Of a stretch of 64,000 bases of DNA, positions 27,118 through 36,659 are shown one piece after another. Origin of the DNA: Paracoccaceae bacterium (GTDB lineage Bacteria; Pseudomonadota; Alphaproteobacteria; Rhodobacterales; Rhodobacteraceae); the NCBI GenBank assembly GCA_027492585.1, contig JAPUEK010000011.1:55712-119711 (forward strand), given 5' to 3'. The translations under genes were made by a program, and so were the position numbers. Each line of letters opens with the position of its first letter. The first letter of the stretch is position 1. The notes beneath the pieces were generated by a model. It did no database searches, had not been told where the DNA came from, and worked only from the letters and a program-made list of their open reading frames with translations.

Positions 27118-29562
27118 TCAGGACTCCTTTGCTGCTTGGGGGAACGAGAACGTCGGGATGAGATCGGCGGCCCAGCCGACGTCGCGGGCGCGCAGCCACG
27201 CGGCGAGGAAGCCGTCGCGGCCGTGCTCGGCGACGAGGTTGGCGATCAGGGTCTGGTCGGACTTGGAGGATGCGGCGCAGAGCGCGAGGCCGACTTCGGA
27301 CAGGCCCAGCTCGAACAGGCGGTTGCCGCGCCGCGACTGGCAGTAATAGTCGCGCTTAGGGACGGCGCGCGCGAGGATTTCGATCTGCCGGTCGTTGAGG
27401 CCGAAGCGCCGATAGATGGCCGTGATCTGCGGCTCGATCGCACGCTCGTTCGGGAGCAAGAGCCGCGTCGGGCAGCTTTCGATGATGGCCGGCGCGATGC
27501 TGGAATTGTCGATGTCGCTGAGCGACTGCGTGGCGAAGATGACCGATGCGTTCTTCTTGCGCAGCGTCTTCAGCCATTCGCGGAGCTGGCCCGCGAACCC
27601 TTCATCGTCCAGCGCCAGCCAGCCCTCGTCGATGATGAGCAAGGTCGGTCGCCCGTCGAGTCGGTCGCCGATGCGGTGGAAGAGATAGGAAAGCACCGCG
27701 GGCGCTGCCCCCGTGCCGACCAGGCCCTCGATCTCGAACGCCTGCACAGCGGCCGAGCCGAGATGTTCGGCTTCGGCGTCGAGCAGCCGGCCATAGGCCC
27801 CGCCGACGCAGAACGGACGGAGTGCCTGCTTCAGATCGTTGGACTGAAGCAGCACCGACAGGCCGGTGATGGTGCGTTCCCCGATCGGCGCGGAGGCCAG
27901 CGAGGTCAGCGCGGTCCAGATGTGCTCCTTCACCTCGGGCGTGATCTGGATCGCTTCGCGCGTCAGGATGGCGACGATCCAGTCGGCGGCCCAGGCGCGC
28001 TCATAGGTATTGTCGATGCGCGCGAGCGGCTGAAGCGAGACGGAGAAGTCGTCACCCTCGGTCAGCCCGCCGCCGAGATCGTGCCAGTCACCGCCCATGG
28101 CGAGCGCGGCGGCGCGGATGCTGCCCCCGAAATCGAAGGCGAAGACCTGAGAGTTGGCATAGCGCCGGAACTGCAAGGCCATGAGGGCGAGCAGCACGGA
28201 CTTGCCCGCGCCTGTCGGCCCGACGACGAGCGTGTGGCCAACGTCTCCGACATGGAGGCTCAACCGGAACGGCGTCGAGCCTTCGGTCTTGCCGTAAAGC
28301 AAGGGGGGGCTACCTAAATGCTCGTCCCGTTCCGGCCCAGCCCACACCGCCGAAAGCGGGATCATGTGGGCGAGATTCAAAGTGCTGATCGGGGGCTGGC
28401 GCACGTTGGCGTAGGCGTGGCCGGGCAAAGAGCCGAGCCATGCGTCCACCGCGTTGACGGTCTCGACCATGGCCGTGAAGTCGCGGCCCTGGATGACCTT
28501 CTCGACAAGGCGCAGTTTTTCGTCGGCAAGACGCGGATCGGCGTCCCACACCACGATCGTCGCGGTGACATAGGCCATGCCGGCGACATCGGCGCCCAGC
28601 TCCTGCAAGGCCATATCGGCGTCGGCCGCCTTGTTGGACGCATCGGTATCGACCAGCGCCGACGCCTCGTTCGTCAGGACTTCCTTGAGGATCGCGGCGA
28701 TCGACTTGCGCTTGGCGAACCATTGGCGGCGGATTTTGGTCAGCAGCTTGGTCGCGTCGGTCTTGTCGAGCAGGATCGCGCGGGTCGACCAGCGGTAGGG
28801 GAAAGCGAGCCGGTTGAGATCGTCGAGCAGGCCGGGCGTCGTCGCGGTCGGAAAGCCGATGATGGTGAGGACCCGCAGATGCTCGCTGCCAAGGCGCGGT
28901 TCGAGCCCGCCGGTCAGCGGCTGATCGGCGAGCAGCGCATCGAGATAGACCGGCGTTTCCGGCACGCGGACGCGGTGGCGTTTCGTGGAAACCGTCGAAT
29001 GGAGATAGGTCAGCGTCTCGGTATCGTCGAGCCAGCCGCATTCGGGCATGAAGCCGTCGAGCAGCGCCAGCACGCGGTCGGTGCGGTCGATGAAGCCGCG
29101 CATCACCTCATGGGGATCGACGCCGGTTTGCTCGCGGCCCTCGTATAGCCATGTCTCGGCCCGGGCGGCGTCCTCGGCGGGCGGCAGATAGAGGATGGTC
29201 AGGAAATAGTCCGACACGAAATGGATGCCGGCTTCCTCGAAATCGGCCTTGCGTTCCTCTTCCACCAGGCCGGACGCAGCATCGGGGAACGGGCTGTCGG
29301 GATAAGTCGCGGCCTCGCTGCGCTGCGCCTCGACGAAAATGCTCCAGCCGGAGCCGAGCCGGCGGAAGGCGTTGTTGATGCGGCCGGCGACCGCGACCAG
29401 CTCGGCGGCGACGGCGCTATCGAGATCGGGGCCACGGAAGCGCGCCGTGCGCTGGAACGAGCCGTCCTTGTTCACGATGACGCCGGGGCCGACGAGCGCG
29501 GCCCAGGGCAGGAAGTCGGCAAGGCGGGCTGCGGCGCGGCGATATTCTCTGAGATTCATCAT
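27118..29562 (-). CDS. trbE: Conjugal transfer ATPase TrbE (VirB4 family)
   Basis: 814 residues. N-terminal CagE/TrbE/VirB domain (LADFLPWAALVGPGVIVNKD), Walker A VGPTGAGKSVLLALMAL and Walker B LLIIDEGWLAL in the C-terminal ATPase half, with the late motif ATQSLSDIDNS. VirB4-type ATPases power pilus biogenesis and substrate passage. Full family length. Confidence 0.95.
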   Translation of the reverse strand: MMNLREYRRAAARLADFLPWAALVGPGVIVNKDGSFQRTARFRGPDLDSAVAAELVAVAGRINNAFRRLGSGWSIFVEAQRSEAATYPDSPFPDAASGLVEEERKADFEEAGIHFVSDYFLTILYLPPAEDAARAETWLYEGREQTGVDPHEVMRGFIDRTDRVLALLDGFMPECGWLDDTETLTYLHSTVSTKRHRVRVPETPVYLDALLADQPLTGGLEPRLGSEHLRVLTIIGFPTATTPGLLDDLNRLAFPYRWSTRAILLDKTDATKLLTKIRRQWFAKRKSIAAILKEVLTNEASALVDTDASNKAADADMALQELGADVAGMAYVTATIVVWDADPRLADEKLRLVEKVIQGRDFTAMVETVNAVDAWLGSLPGHAYANVRQPPISTLNLAHMIPLSAVWAGPERDEHLGSPPLLYGKTEGSTPFRLSLHVGDVGHTLVVGPTGAGKSVLLALMALQFRRYANSQVFAFDFGGSIRAAALAMGGDWHDLGGGLTEGDDFSVSLQPLARIDNTYERAWAADWIVAILTREAIQITPEVKEHIWTALTSLASAPIGERTITGLSVLLQSNDLKQALRPFCVGGAYGRLLDAEAEHLGSAAVQAFEIEGLVGTGAAPAVLSYLFHRIGDRLDGRPTLLIIDEGWLALDDEGFAGQLREWLKTLRKKNASVIFATQSLSDIDNSSIAPAIIESCPTRLLLPNERAIEPQITAIYRRFGLNDRQIEILARAVPKRDYYCQSRRGNRLFELGLSEVGLALCAASSKSDQTLIANLVAEHGRDGFLAAWLRARDVGWAADLIPTFSFPQAAKES

Positions 29563-29576
29563 GGGCGTCGCCTCCC

Positions 29577-29855
29577 TCAGACCGCGAGAAAGGCCGGGAC
29601 GCGCAGATGGCGTCGGCCGACTTCCACGAATTGCGGATCGCGCTTGGCCGCCCAGACCGCCGCGACATGGCCGATGGCCCAGATCGCGAGGCCGACCAGC
29701 CAGAGGCGCAGTCCGAGGCCCACGGCTCCGGCCAGCGTCCCGTTGAGGATCGCGATGGAACGGGGCGCACCGCCGAGCAGGATGTGCTCGGTCAGTGCGC
29801 GGTGAACCGGGACGGTGAACCCCGGCACATCCAGTTGCTCAAAGGCGACGGCCAT
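29577..29855 (-). CDS. trbD: Conjugal transfer protein TrbD (VirB3 family)
   Basis: 92 residues from ATG at 29855: FTVPVHRALTEHILLGGAPR leads into two membrane helices (SIAILNGTLAGAVGLGLRL, LVGLAIWAIGHVAAVWA) and the ending RVPAFLAV. This is the VirB3/TrbD inner-membrane T4SS subunit. The start overlaps the trbC stop. Confidence 0.92.
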   Translation of the reverse strand: MAVAFEQLDVPGFTVPVHRALTEHILLGGAPRSIAILNGTLAGAVGLGLRLWLVGLAIWAIGHVAAVWAAKRDPQFVEVGRRHLRVPAFLAV

Positions 29856-30187
29856 CAGACCAGCGCCCCGCCGCCGAAGCTGAAGAAGCTCAGGAAGAAC
29901 GAGCTGGCGGCGAAGGCGATCGACAGGCCGAACACGATCTGGATCAGCTTGCGAAAGCCGCCCGACGTGTCGCCGAAGGCGAGCGCCAGGCCTGTCGCGA
30001 TGATGATGATGACCGCGACGATCTTGGCCACGGGGCCTTCGATCGACTGGAGGATTTTCTGGAGCGGCGCTTCCCACGGCATCGAGGAGCCGGAGGCGTG
30101 GGCGGCGGGCGCCAGGACGAGATTGACGTAAGCGACGGCGGCGGCGGTCGCGACGGTGCGACGGACGCGCATGGGGATGCGGATCAT
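29855..30187 (-). CDS. trbC: Pilin TrbC (VirB2 family)
   Basis: 110 residues with a long signal region ending in AHA and two membrane helices (IVAVIIIIATGLALAFGD, IVFGLSIAFAASSFFLSFFS). TrbC is the precursor of the conjugative pilin; in RP4 it is cyclised by the TraF peptidase, and a TraF homologue is encoded at 37837-38382. Overlaps trbB by 4 bp. Confidence 0.93.
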   Translation of the reverse strand: MIRIPMRVRRTVATAAAVAYVNLVLAPAAHASGSSMPWEAPLQKILQSIEGPVAKIVAVIIIIATGLALAFGDTSGGFRKLIQIVFGLSIAFAASSFFLSFFSFGGGALV

Positions 30188-31167
30188 GAAGGTTCTCCAG
30201 GTTGGTCAAGGGTTGCGGGGCTGATGCGGTAGTCCCCGTCCGGGCCGAGCCCTTCGACACGGGCGAGTTCGGCGAGCCGGCGCGCGGAGCCGCGCCCGGA
30301 TAGGACGGCCACGAGGTCGATCGTCTCGGCGATCAGGGCGCGCGGGACGGTGACGACGGCTTCCTGGATGAGCTGTTCGAGGCGGCGCAGCGCGCCGATG
30401 CCGGTCCCGGCGTGGATGGTGCCGACGCCGCCCGGATGTCCGGTGCCCCAGGCTTTGAGGAGGTCGAGCGCTTCGGAGCCGCGCACCTCGCCGATGGGGA
30501 TGCGGTCGGGGCGCAGACGGAGCGAGGAGCGGACGAGATCGGAAAGCGTGGCGACGCCTTCCTTGGTGCGCATCGACACCAGATTGGGCGCGGCGCATTG
30601 CAGCTCGCGCGTGTCCTCGATGATGACGACGCGATCCTGCGTCTTCGCCACTTCGGCGAGCAGCGCATTGGTCAGCGTGGTCTTGCCGGTCGAAGTGCCG
30701 CCCGCGACGAGGATGTTGGCGCGCGATGCGACGGCCGCGCGCAGGGTCGCGGCCTGGTCGGCGGTCATGATCCCGACATTGACGTAATCGTCGAGCGTGA
30801 AGACAGCGACGGCGGGCTTGCGGATGGCGAAGGCCGGTGCGGCGACGACGGGCGGAAGAAGCCCCTCGAACCGTTCTCCCGTTTCGGGCAGCTCGGCCGA
30901 GACACGCGGGGACCGGGCGTGAACCTCCGCGCCGACATGGTGGGCGACCAGACGCACGATGCGTTCGCCGTCAGCGGCCGACAGCCGCTCGCCCGTATCG
31001 GCCAGACCTTCGGAAAGCCGATCCACCCAGATGCGGCCATCCGGGTTCAACATCACTTCGACGATGCTTACGTCTTCGAGGAACCGCGAAATGGCGGGAC
31101 CGAGCGCGGTGCGCAGCATCCGCGCGCCGCGCTGGATCGCCTCCGGTTTCTGATGAGAAGTGGTCAT
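30184..31167 (-). CDS. trbB: Conjugal transfer ATPase TrbB (VirB11 family)
   Basis: 327 residues. The secretion ATPase fold shows Walker [16 protein letters not shown], Asp box [10 protein letters not shown], Walker B-like [15 protein letters not shown] and the His box [12 protein letters not shown]. First gene of the trb operon, with its promoter expected between the terminator at 31222-31243 and the ATG at 31167. Works with TrbE in pilus assembly and DNA transfer. Confidence 0.94.
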   Translation of the reverse strand: MTTSHQKPEAIQRGARMLRTALGPAISRFLEDVSIVEVMLNPDGRIWVDRLSEGLADTGERLSAADGERIVRLVAHHVGAEVHARSPRVSAELPETGERFEGLLPPVVAAPAFAIRKPAVAVFTLDDYVNVGIMTADQAATLRAAVASRANILVAGGTSTGKTTLTNALLAEVAKTQDRVVIIEDTRELQCAAPNLVSMRTKEGVATLSDLVRSSLRLRPDRIPIGEVRGSEALDLLKAWGTGHPGGVGTIHAGTGIGALRRLEQLIQEAVVTVPRALIAETIDLVAVLSGRGSARRLAELARVEGLGPDGDYRISPATLDQPGEPS

Positions 31168-31221
31168 GTCGGCCCCGTTTCCTCACGAGGCGCCACAGAC
31201 AGTCCCCGGAATGGGGTCGAT

Positions 31222-31243
31222 TAAAAGAGCCCGAAATCGGGCC
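31222..31243 (-). terminator. Rho-independent terminator after vapBC
   Basis: Read leftwards, GCCCGA-TT-TCGGGC is followed directly by TCTTTT. The hairpin arms are 31229-31234 and 31237-31242, with the T-tract at 31222-31228. It separates the traG/vapBC side from trbB, so trbB must have its own promoter in the 55 bp downstream. The remaining part of the 322-bp gap 31168-31489 shows no gene. Confidence 0.65.
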
Positions 31244-31489
31244 GGTTCAACAAGTATCGGTCGTAGTAGTAGTGTGGCGTGAAAATACAGGAGAACGGCG
31301 GTGAGGCCATGATCTTGTTGTCGTCGTGATCCTCACCAGATGACGCGCGCGATCGTCACGGCTCCGAGTCGGAGACGTCTTTGGGGATCTCCTGTCGCGG
31401 CTTCGGCCCCTGTTGGGAGTGCGCGTCAGCGACCTACGCTTACTGGAATTTGCTCTGCTGGTGAGTGAGCGGCGTTATTGCCGCGAGCG

Positions 31490-31897
31490 TCAATCCCTGG
31501 TCCAGTCTTCCAGTCGCAATCCGGCAACGCGCTCGAATTCTGCGGTATTGTTGGTGACGAGCGGCAGGCCGCGCGCCAGCGCCTGGCCGGCGATCAGGAG
31601 ATCATAGGGACCGATCGGTGTGCCGCGCCGTGCAAGCGCCGCCCGGATTTCTCCGGCGGCTCGCGCGTCCTCGCGATCAAGATCGAGGATTTCGAGATCG
31701 GGAAAGAGAAGGCGAAGCGTCTCCAGATTGAACTCCACCTTCTGGCTGCGATAGGCGCCGAAATAGAGTTCATGGGCGACGATGGAACAGACCGCGAGCG
31801 CGCCGGGTTCGGCGGCTTCGACCCGGCGCAGGAGAGGCTCCGAACGACGTGTGACCAACGCGATGACGGCGTTGGTGTCGAGAAGCCATTTCGTCAT
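31490..31897 (-). CDS. vapC: VapC toxin, PIN-domain ribonuclease
   Basis: 135 residues of the FitB/VapC PIN type: acidic residues in LLDTNAVIALV, ELYFGAYRS, GPYDLLIAGQAL and LVTNNTAEFERV are all in place. VapC toxins cleave tRNA or rRNA. The start overlaps the antitoxin gene by 4 bp. As a toxin-antitoxin pair inserted between transfer operons, it probably stabilises the element. Confidence 0.93.
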   Translation of the reverse strand: MTKWLLDTNAVIALVTRRSEPLLRRVEAAEPGALAVCSIVAHELYFGAYRSQKVEFNLETLRLLFPDLEILDLDREDARAAGEIRAALARRGTPIGPYDLLIAGQALARGLPLVTNNTAEFERVAGLRLEDWTRD

Positions 31898-32154
31898 TGA
31901 AACGCCCGATCGAGATCGGGACGGTTCTGCTCTTCAGGCTGCTCCCTGCCTTCGGCCATGAAGTCTGCACTGAAGCCGCGCTCGATAGCCGCGCGCAGCG
32001 ACGTCCAGCGCTTGGAGGCGTCCGGCCTCGGTCGCAGGATTACGGAGTCGCCCTCACGCAAAACCTCGACTTCATCGACTGCAAAGCGAAAATCCTTCGG
32101 CAGCCGAACGGCTTGGGAATTGCCCGACTGGAAGACCTTGGCGATATGGGGCAT
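31894..32154 (-). CDS. vapB: VapB antitoxin, AbrB/SpoVT type
   Basis: 86 residues from ATG at 32154, preceded by a GGGAGG ribosome site. The swapped-hairpin AbrB domain is clear (AKVFQSGNSQAVRLPKDFRF, VLREGDSVILRP); the acidic C-terminus wraps the toxin. Encoded directly upstream of vapC. Typically autoregulates its promoter, which should lie between 32155 and 32214. Confidence 0.92.
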   Translation of the reverse strand: MPHIAKVFQSGNSQAVRLPKDFRFAVDEVEVLREGDSVILRPRPDASKRWTSLRAAIERGFSADFMAEGREQPEEQNRPDLDRAFQ

Positions 32155-32214
32155 GGGAACCTCCCGTGAATACGGGGATGTATATACGCCTTTAGGTCTC
32201 CCCACACAAGACGG

Positions 32215-32670
32215 CTAATCCTGCCCTCCTTGATCGGCCTTTACTGAATCGATATCCTCCGGGATCTCCTGTCGCAGCTTCGGACCCTTGACGAGCCGCC
32301 GGCCGAGCGCGGTGATGAACGCCTCATACCGCTCGGCCGACTTGGCGCGCGCCGCCTGCGCGGCGGGCTCCGGCAAGGCCGGCGTGGTCGTGATCCAGAA
32401 GCGGATGAACACAGCCAGCGTCTCGACGGCGATGCCGACGTCGCGCTCCAGGCGGGTCATGCGGCGGTCGATCTGGTCGAGGCGCTTGGCGACGACGGCC
32501 TCGCGCCGCTCGGCATCGTCGGGCGACAGGAAGGATGCGATGGCGGCTTCCGCGATCATGGATTGCGACTGGTCCCGTCGCGCGGCGAAATCCGCCAGCG
32601 CCTGCGTCACGTCGGGGTCGAGATAGACCGTGAACTTCGATTTCTTCCGATGGCCGGTCATGGCGCTCAC
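32215..32670 (-). CDS. CopG-like ribbon-helix-helix protein
   Basis: About 150 residues. The N-terminus SKFTVYLDPDVTQALADFAA is a ribbon-helix-helix DNA-binding unit, followed by a helical region and a hydrophobic stretch (TLAVFIRFWITTTPALP). GTG at 32670 overlaps the traG stop as GTGA; ATG at 32661 is the alternative start. The gene regularly follows traG in these ICEs and may act as an accessory factor of the relaxosome or as a regulator. Function inferred from position. Confidence 0.75.
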   Translation of the reverse strand: MSAMTGHRKKSKFTVYLDPDVTQALADFAARRDQSQSMIAEAAIASFLSPDDAERREAVVAKRLDQIDRRMTRLERDVGIAVETLAVFIRFWITTTPALPEPAAQAARAKSAERYEAFITALGRRLVKGPKLRQEIPEDIDSVKADQGGQD

Positions 32671-34652
32671 AGCTCCATGCCGTCATTGGGATCGAGCGAC
32701 ACTTGCCGCGCAACGCCCTGGACCTGCTGGATCAGGCGGCGGTTGCGCGTGGCGTCCTCGTCGCTTTCGTCGGGAAGCTCGATCTCGAACTCGTTGGCGA
32801 TGGGTTCCTTCTTTTCCGTCGGCTTGGCGCGGCTGAGTTCGGGTTGCAGCCGGCGTTCGGAGTCCGTGGTGTCCTCATCGTCGGATGGATCGGCCGGTTG
32901 GGCATCGCCGGCCTTGGGCCGCGTCGGGATCGGCAGGCTGCTCCAGTCGTCGGGGCGCGGCTTGTCGGGGCGTTTCAGGTCGGGCGGCGACAGCAGGCGC
33001 TCGCGGAAACGGGCATCCTCATAGTAGCGCGCTTTCTTCGCCCGGATCGGCGGCGTGCCGGCGACCATGACGATCTCGTCGCTCGGCGGGAGCTGCATGA
33101 TCTCGCCGGGGGTGAGCAACTGGCGGGCGGTCTCCGAGCGCGAGACCATCAGATGACCGAGCCAGGGCGACAGCCGGTGCCCGGCATAGTTCTTCATCGC
33201 CTTCATCTCGGTCGCGGTGCCGAGCGCATCGGACACGCGCTTGGCGGTGCGCTCGTCGTTCGTGGCGAAGGACACGCGCACATGGCAGTTATCGAGGATC
33301 GAGTTGTTCGGGCCGTAAGCCTTTTCGATCTGGTTCAGTGACTGCGCGATCAGGAAGGCTTTGAGGCCGTAGCCCGCCATGAAGGCCAGCGCGCTCTCGA
33401 AGAAGTCGAGCCGCCCCAGCGCCGGAAACTCGTCGAGCATCAGGAGCAAGCGATGACGGTCGCCCTTCGCCTGCAGGTCTTCGGTCAGGCGGCGGCCGAT
33501 CTGATTGAGGATGAGGCGGATGAGCGGCTTGGTGCGATTGATGTCGGAGGGCGGCACGACGAGGTAGAGCGTGGTCGGGAGCTTGTCGCCCACCATGTCG
33601 GCGATCCGCCAGTCGCAGCGCCGTGTCACCTCGGCCACGACGGGATCGCGGTACAATCCGAGAAACGACATGGCGGTGGAAAGCACGCCGGAGCGTTCGT
33701 TGTCGGATTTGTTGAGCAGCTCGCGCGCGGCGCTGGCGATGACGGGATGCGGCCCCGCTTCACCGAGATGGCTGGTCGTCATCATCGCCGCGAGTGTCGA
33801 CTCGATCGGGCGTTTCGGATCGGAGAGGAAGGCGGCGACCCCGGCGAGCGTCTTGTCGTCGCCGGCATAGAGGACATGCAGGATCGCGCCGACCAGAAGC
33901 GAGTGGCTGGTTTTTTCCCAATGGTTGCGCTTGTCCAACGATCCTTCGGGATCGACCAGGATGTCGGCGATGTTCTGCACATCGCGCACTTCCCACTCGC
34001 CGCGGCGCACCTCGAGCAAGGGATTGTAGGCCGAGGACTTCGGATTGGTCGGATCGAAGAGCAGCACGCGGCCGTGGTGGGCGCGAAAGCCCGCCGTCAG
34101 CGTCCAGTTCTCGCCCTTGATGTCATGAACGATCGCGGAGCCCGGCCAGGTCAGCAATGACGGCACGACAAGGCCGACACCCTTGCCCGATCGCGTCGGC
34201 GCGAAGCACAGCACATGCTCCGGTCCGTCATGGCGTAGATACTCGCGTTCGTAGCGGCCGAGCACCACGCCATCGGGATCGAGCAGCCCTGCGGCCTTCA
34301 CCTCTTCCTTCTCGGCCCAGCGCGCCGAGCCATAGGTAGCGACGTCCTTGGCTTCGCGCGCCCGCCAGACCGACATGCCGATGGCGACGGCGATGGCGAT
34401 GAAGCCGCCGGACGCGGCGATGAACGCGCCCTGGGTGAAGATCTCCGGCGCATAGGCATCATAGGAGAACCACCACCAGAAGAAGGCGGGCGGATGGTAG
34501 AACGGCCAGCCGAACAGGACGAACCAGGGCGGCCCGAGCTGCGCCTGAAACCCCAGGCTCCAGGCGACATATTCGGTCGCGCCCCAGGTGGTGGAGAGGA
34601 CGATGAGGAAGACGATCAGAATCTGTCCCCATAGGATTTTGGTCGCGGACAT
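32667..34652 (-). CDS. traG: Type IV coupling protein TraG (VirD4 family)
   Basis: 661 residues: N-terminal membrane helices (ILIVFLIVLSTTWGATEYVA and others in the first 115 residues), Walker A APTRSGKGVGLVVPSLL, Walker B LLLMLDEFPALGRLDF, and the late FATNDERTAKRVSDALG region. The coupling protein brings the relaxase-DNA complex to the T4SS channel. It starts 24 bp behind the relaxase gene. Confidence 0.95.
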   Translation of the reverse strand: MSATKILWGQILIVFLIVLSTTWGATEYVAWSLGFQAQLGPPWFVLFGWPFYHPPAFFWWWFSYDAYAPEIFTQGAFIAASGGFIAIAVAIGMSVWRAREAKDVATYGSARWAEKEEVKAAGLLDPDGVVLGRYEREYLRHDGPEHVLCFAPTRSGKGVGLVVPSLLTWPGSAIVHDIKGENWTLTAGFRAHHGRVLLFDPTNPKSSAYNPLLEVRRGEWEVRDVQNIADILVDPEGSLDKRNHWEKTSHSLLVGAILHVLYAGDDKTLAGVAAFLSDPKRPIESTLAAMMTTSHLGEAGPHPVIASAARELLNKSDNERSGVLSTAMSFLGLYRDPVVAEVTRRCDWRIADMVGDKLPTTLYLVVPPSDINRTKPLIRLILNQIGRRLTEDLQAKGDRHRLLLMLDEFPALGRLDFFESALAFMAGYGLKAFLIAQSLNQIEKAYGPNNSILDNCHVRVSFATNDERTAKRVSDALGTATEMKAMKNYAGHRLSPWLGHLMVSRSETARQLLTPGEIMQLPPSDEIVMVAGTPPIRAKKARYYEDARFRERLLSPPDLKRPDKPRPDDWSSLPIPTRPKAGDAQPADPSDDEDTTDSERRLQPELSRAKPTEKKEPIANEFEIELPDESDEDATRNRRLIQQVQGVARQVSLDPNDGMEL

Positions 34653-34676
34653 TGCGATGTTCCTTCTCTGTTGAAG

Positions 34677-36416
34677 CTAGAGGCCGAGCCCGCGCTTGCG
34701 CCCGAAATCCCAGTCGACGCCGCTGCCGTCGCGGGCGACGCCGAAGACATGGCGGCCGAGCTGCTTGTCGAGGGATGGCGACCAGGGCACGAGCTGGAAG
34801 CCGAGGCCGTCGTCGATCATGGCGAAGCGGCCGGAGGCGAGCGTCAGGCGCTGGCGATAGGTGCCGGCGACGTATTCGCCATTCCCGGCCTGCTTGAACG
34901 GCTGGCCGGTCTCCTTCGCCAACCTGCCGGCCACCGCATCGACCTCGCGGCGGCGGAGCGTGTCGATCAGGTTGCGGCTGAAGATGACGCGGCGGCCCTG
35001 CTGCTCGGCGAGACCTTCGCCGACCAGACGCTCCGCGCGTTGCCGCATCGCGTCCCGCACCTCGGCGCCGAAACCGCCGTCCGACATGGCGACGGGTTCG
35101 CGGGCGATGGATTGCCGGTCGAGCCAGGTCGCGCCGGTGGCGCTCACCTGATGCTGGAGATCGAGATCGGAGCGGACGGCGAGCGCAACACGACGATCGC
35201 CCTTCGCATCCTCGTAGGCGCGCAACTCGACGATCGATCCCGGCGGGCTGTCGCCGGTGGCGTCGAGATGCGGCAGACGGATGTGATGGGTGCGGCCGTC
35301 CACGCCATCGACCACGGCGTAGGCCGTTCCCTTCAGCTCGTCGTCAAGGCCGCGTTCGACCAGGCGGCCGATGACGGGAACGTCGAGGCTCTCGCCGGCC
35401 AGCACATAGCTGGCCGAGCCACGCTCGATGCCGCGTTCCGTCAGCGCCCGGTGCATCCGCTTGATGATGTCGCCGCGCTCGCCGAGTTCGCGCAGCGTGG
35501 ATTCCGCCTCGGGCTTGATGAACCATTGCTGGTGGCCGACCTGTCCGGCGAGCCCCCGGATTTCGAGGGTGCGCAGCCGGCCGACCTTCAGCGCATGAAA
35601 CTCGTCCGGCTGCTGGCCGGGCTGCGGCGCGAGGTCGATGATGCCGGACTTGCCGGCGTCGCGGACAAGCTGCCGGTCGAGCTGCGTCCAGCGTTCAGCC
35701 TCGACCTGCCGCTCCAGATTGCGGTTGATCTCTAGATCGGTGCGCTGGCCGAGCTCCTGCGTCACGAGATCCTGCGCGCGGGCGCGCATTCCCTCCTTGA
35801 TGTAGTCGCGGGAGATCAGGAGGTCCTGGCCGTCGTCGGTGCGGCCGCGCACGATGATATGGATGTGGGGGTTATCGGTGTTCCAGTGATCGACGCCGAC
35901 CCAATCGAGCTTCGTGCCGAGATCCTTTTCCATCTGCCCCATCAGCTCGCGGGCGTGGGTCTTGAGGTCGGCCATATCCACGGCGTCCTCGGGCGAGACG
36001 ATGAAGCGGAAATGGTGCCGGTCGTCCTCGCAGCGCGCCGCGAAGTCGCGGGCGTCCACATTGTCGCCTTCCGGCCCGAACAGCCGCGCCTTCTCCCCGT
36101 CTCGGGTCACGCCGTCGCGGCGTAGATAGGACAGGTGTGCCGCCAGCGGTGCGGCGCGTGCGCTATGGCGCACCACGCGGGTCTTGATGACGACGATGCG
36201 CGAGCGGCCGGTGAGCAGCCGATTGGCCTGGATGCTGGCGCGCTGGCCGCGCCCGAAGCGCGAGTGGTTGCCCGTCGTGATCTTGCCGGAACGGGAGACG
36301 CGGCCCCCGGCCTTCTGCGCGGCGGCGAGCGCCTGCGAAATGAAAGGCCGGGCCTGCTGCGCGCGGGTCGAGCGGATGCGCCCAGGCCGGATGCGAAATT
36401 CGCTGTCATCGGCCAT
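34677..36416 (-). CDS. VirD2-family relaxase (DUF3363 C-terminus)
   Basis: 579 residues from ATG at 36416. The MOBP-type relaxase core has the catalytic tyrosine region LAAHLSYLRRDGVTRDG, motif II HHFRFIVSPEDA and the metal-binding motif III NTDNPHIHIIVRGRTDDG. The second half is the DUF3363 domain typical of ICE relaxases (RlxS-like in ICEMlSymR7A). It nicks oriT and pilots the strand. Upstream, the 243-bp gap holds repeated GCACGGTGC sites. Confidence 0.92.
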   Translation of the reverse strand: MADDSEFRIRPGRIRSTRAQQARPFISQALAAAQKAGGRVSRSGKITTGNHSRFGRGQRASIQANRLLTGRSRIVVIKTRVVRHSARAAPLAAHLSYLRRDGVTRDGEKARLFGPEGDNVDARDFAARCEDDRHHFRFIVSPEDAVDMADLKTHARELMGQMEKDLGTKLDWVGVDHWNTDNPHIHIIVRGRTDDGQDLLISRDYIKEGMRARAQDLVTQELGQRTDLEINRNLERQVEAERWTQLDRQLVRDAGKSGIIDLAPQPGQQPDEFHALKVGRLRTLEIRGLAGQVGHQQWFIKPEAESTLRELGERGDIIKRMHRALTERGIERGSASYVLAGESLDVPVIGRLVERGLDDELKGTAYAVVDGVDGRTHHIRLPHLDATGDSPPGSIVELRAYEDAKGDRRVALAVRSDLDLQHQVSATGATWLDRQSIAREPVAMSDGGFGAEVRDAMRQRAERLVGEGLAEQQGRRVIFSRNLIDTLRRREVDAVAGRLAKETGQPFKQAGNGEYVAGTYRQRLTLASGRFAMIDDGLGFQLVPWSPSLDKQLGRHVFGVARDGSGVDWDFGRKRGLGL

Positions 36417-36427
36417 GGCGCAGCCCT

Positions 36428-36558
36428 GCACGGTGCGAAAGGAACAGTAAAATCAGGAAGATGGGCGCGCAGCGCACGGTGCGCGAAAGCGCGGCACGGT
36501 GCGGAACGCGCCGAAAACCTGAACAAAAACAACCGACTGACCAAAGCGCACCGTGCGC
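36428..36558. repeat. Cluster of GCACGGTGC palindromic repeats (possible oriT or operator)
   Basis: The 9-mer GCACGGTGC occurs at 36428-36436, 36474-36482 and 36494-36502, and in inverted sense (GCACCGTGC) at 36548-36556; two of them are extended to the 13-bp palindrome form GCGCAC-N-GTGCGC. They lie in the only sizeable gap next to the relaxase gene. They could be relaxosome-protein sites at oriT or operators. No nic consensus of the IncP type was seen. Confidence 0.45.
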
Positions 36559-36659
36559 CTTTTTATCTCGCCATCGTCCGGTTGTTCTGCCTGCCTCTGC
36601 CCCTTGTCCCCTCCATGACGCGCCGGAATGCGAGGGGATGCGAAGGACGGCCCGCACGC

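Noticed and set aside
26525..27346. Long rightward frames antisense to trbJ, trbE and trbL
   Set aside because: Shadows of high-GC coding regions; the opposite strand encodes complete Trb proteins.
36417..36659. IncP-type nic site near the relaxase gene
   Set aside because: No ATCCTG-type nic core was seen in this gap on either strand, so oriT is proposed only from the repeat cluster and position.
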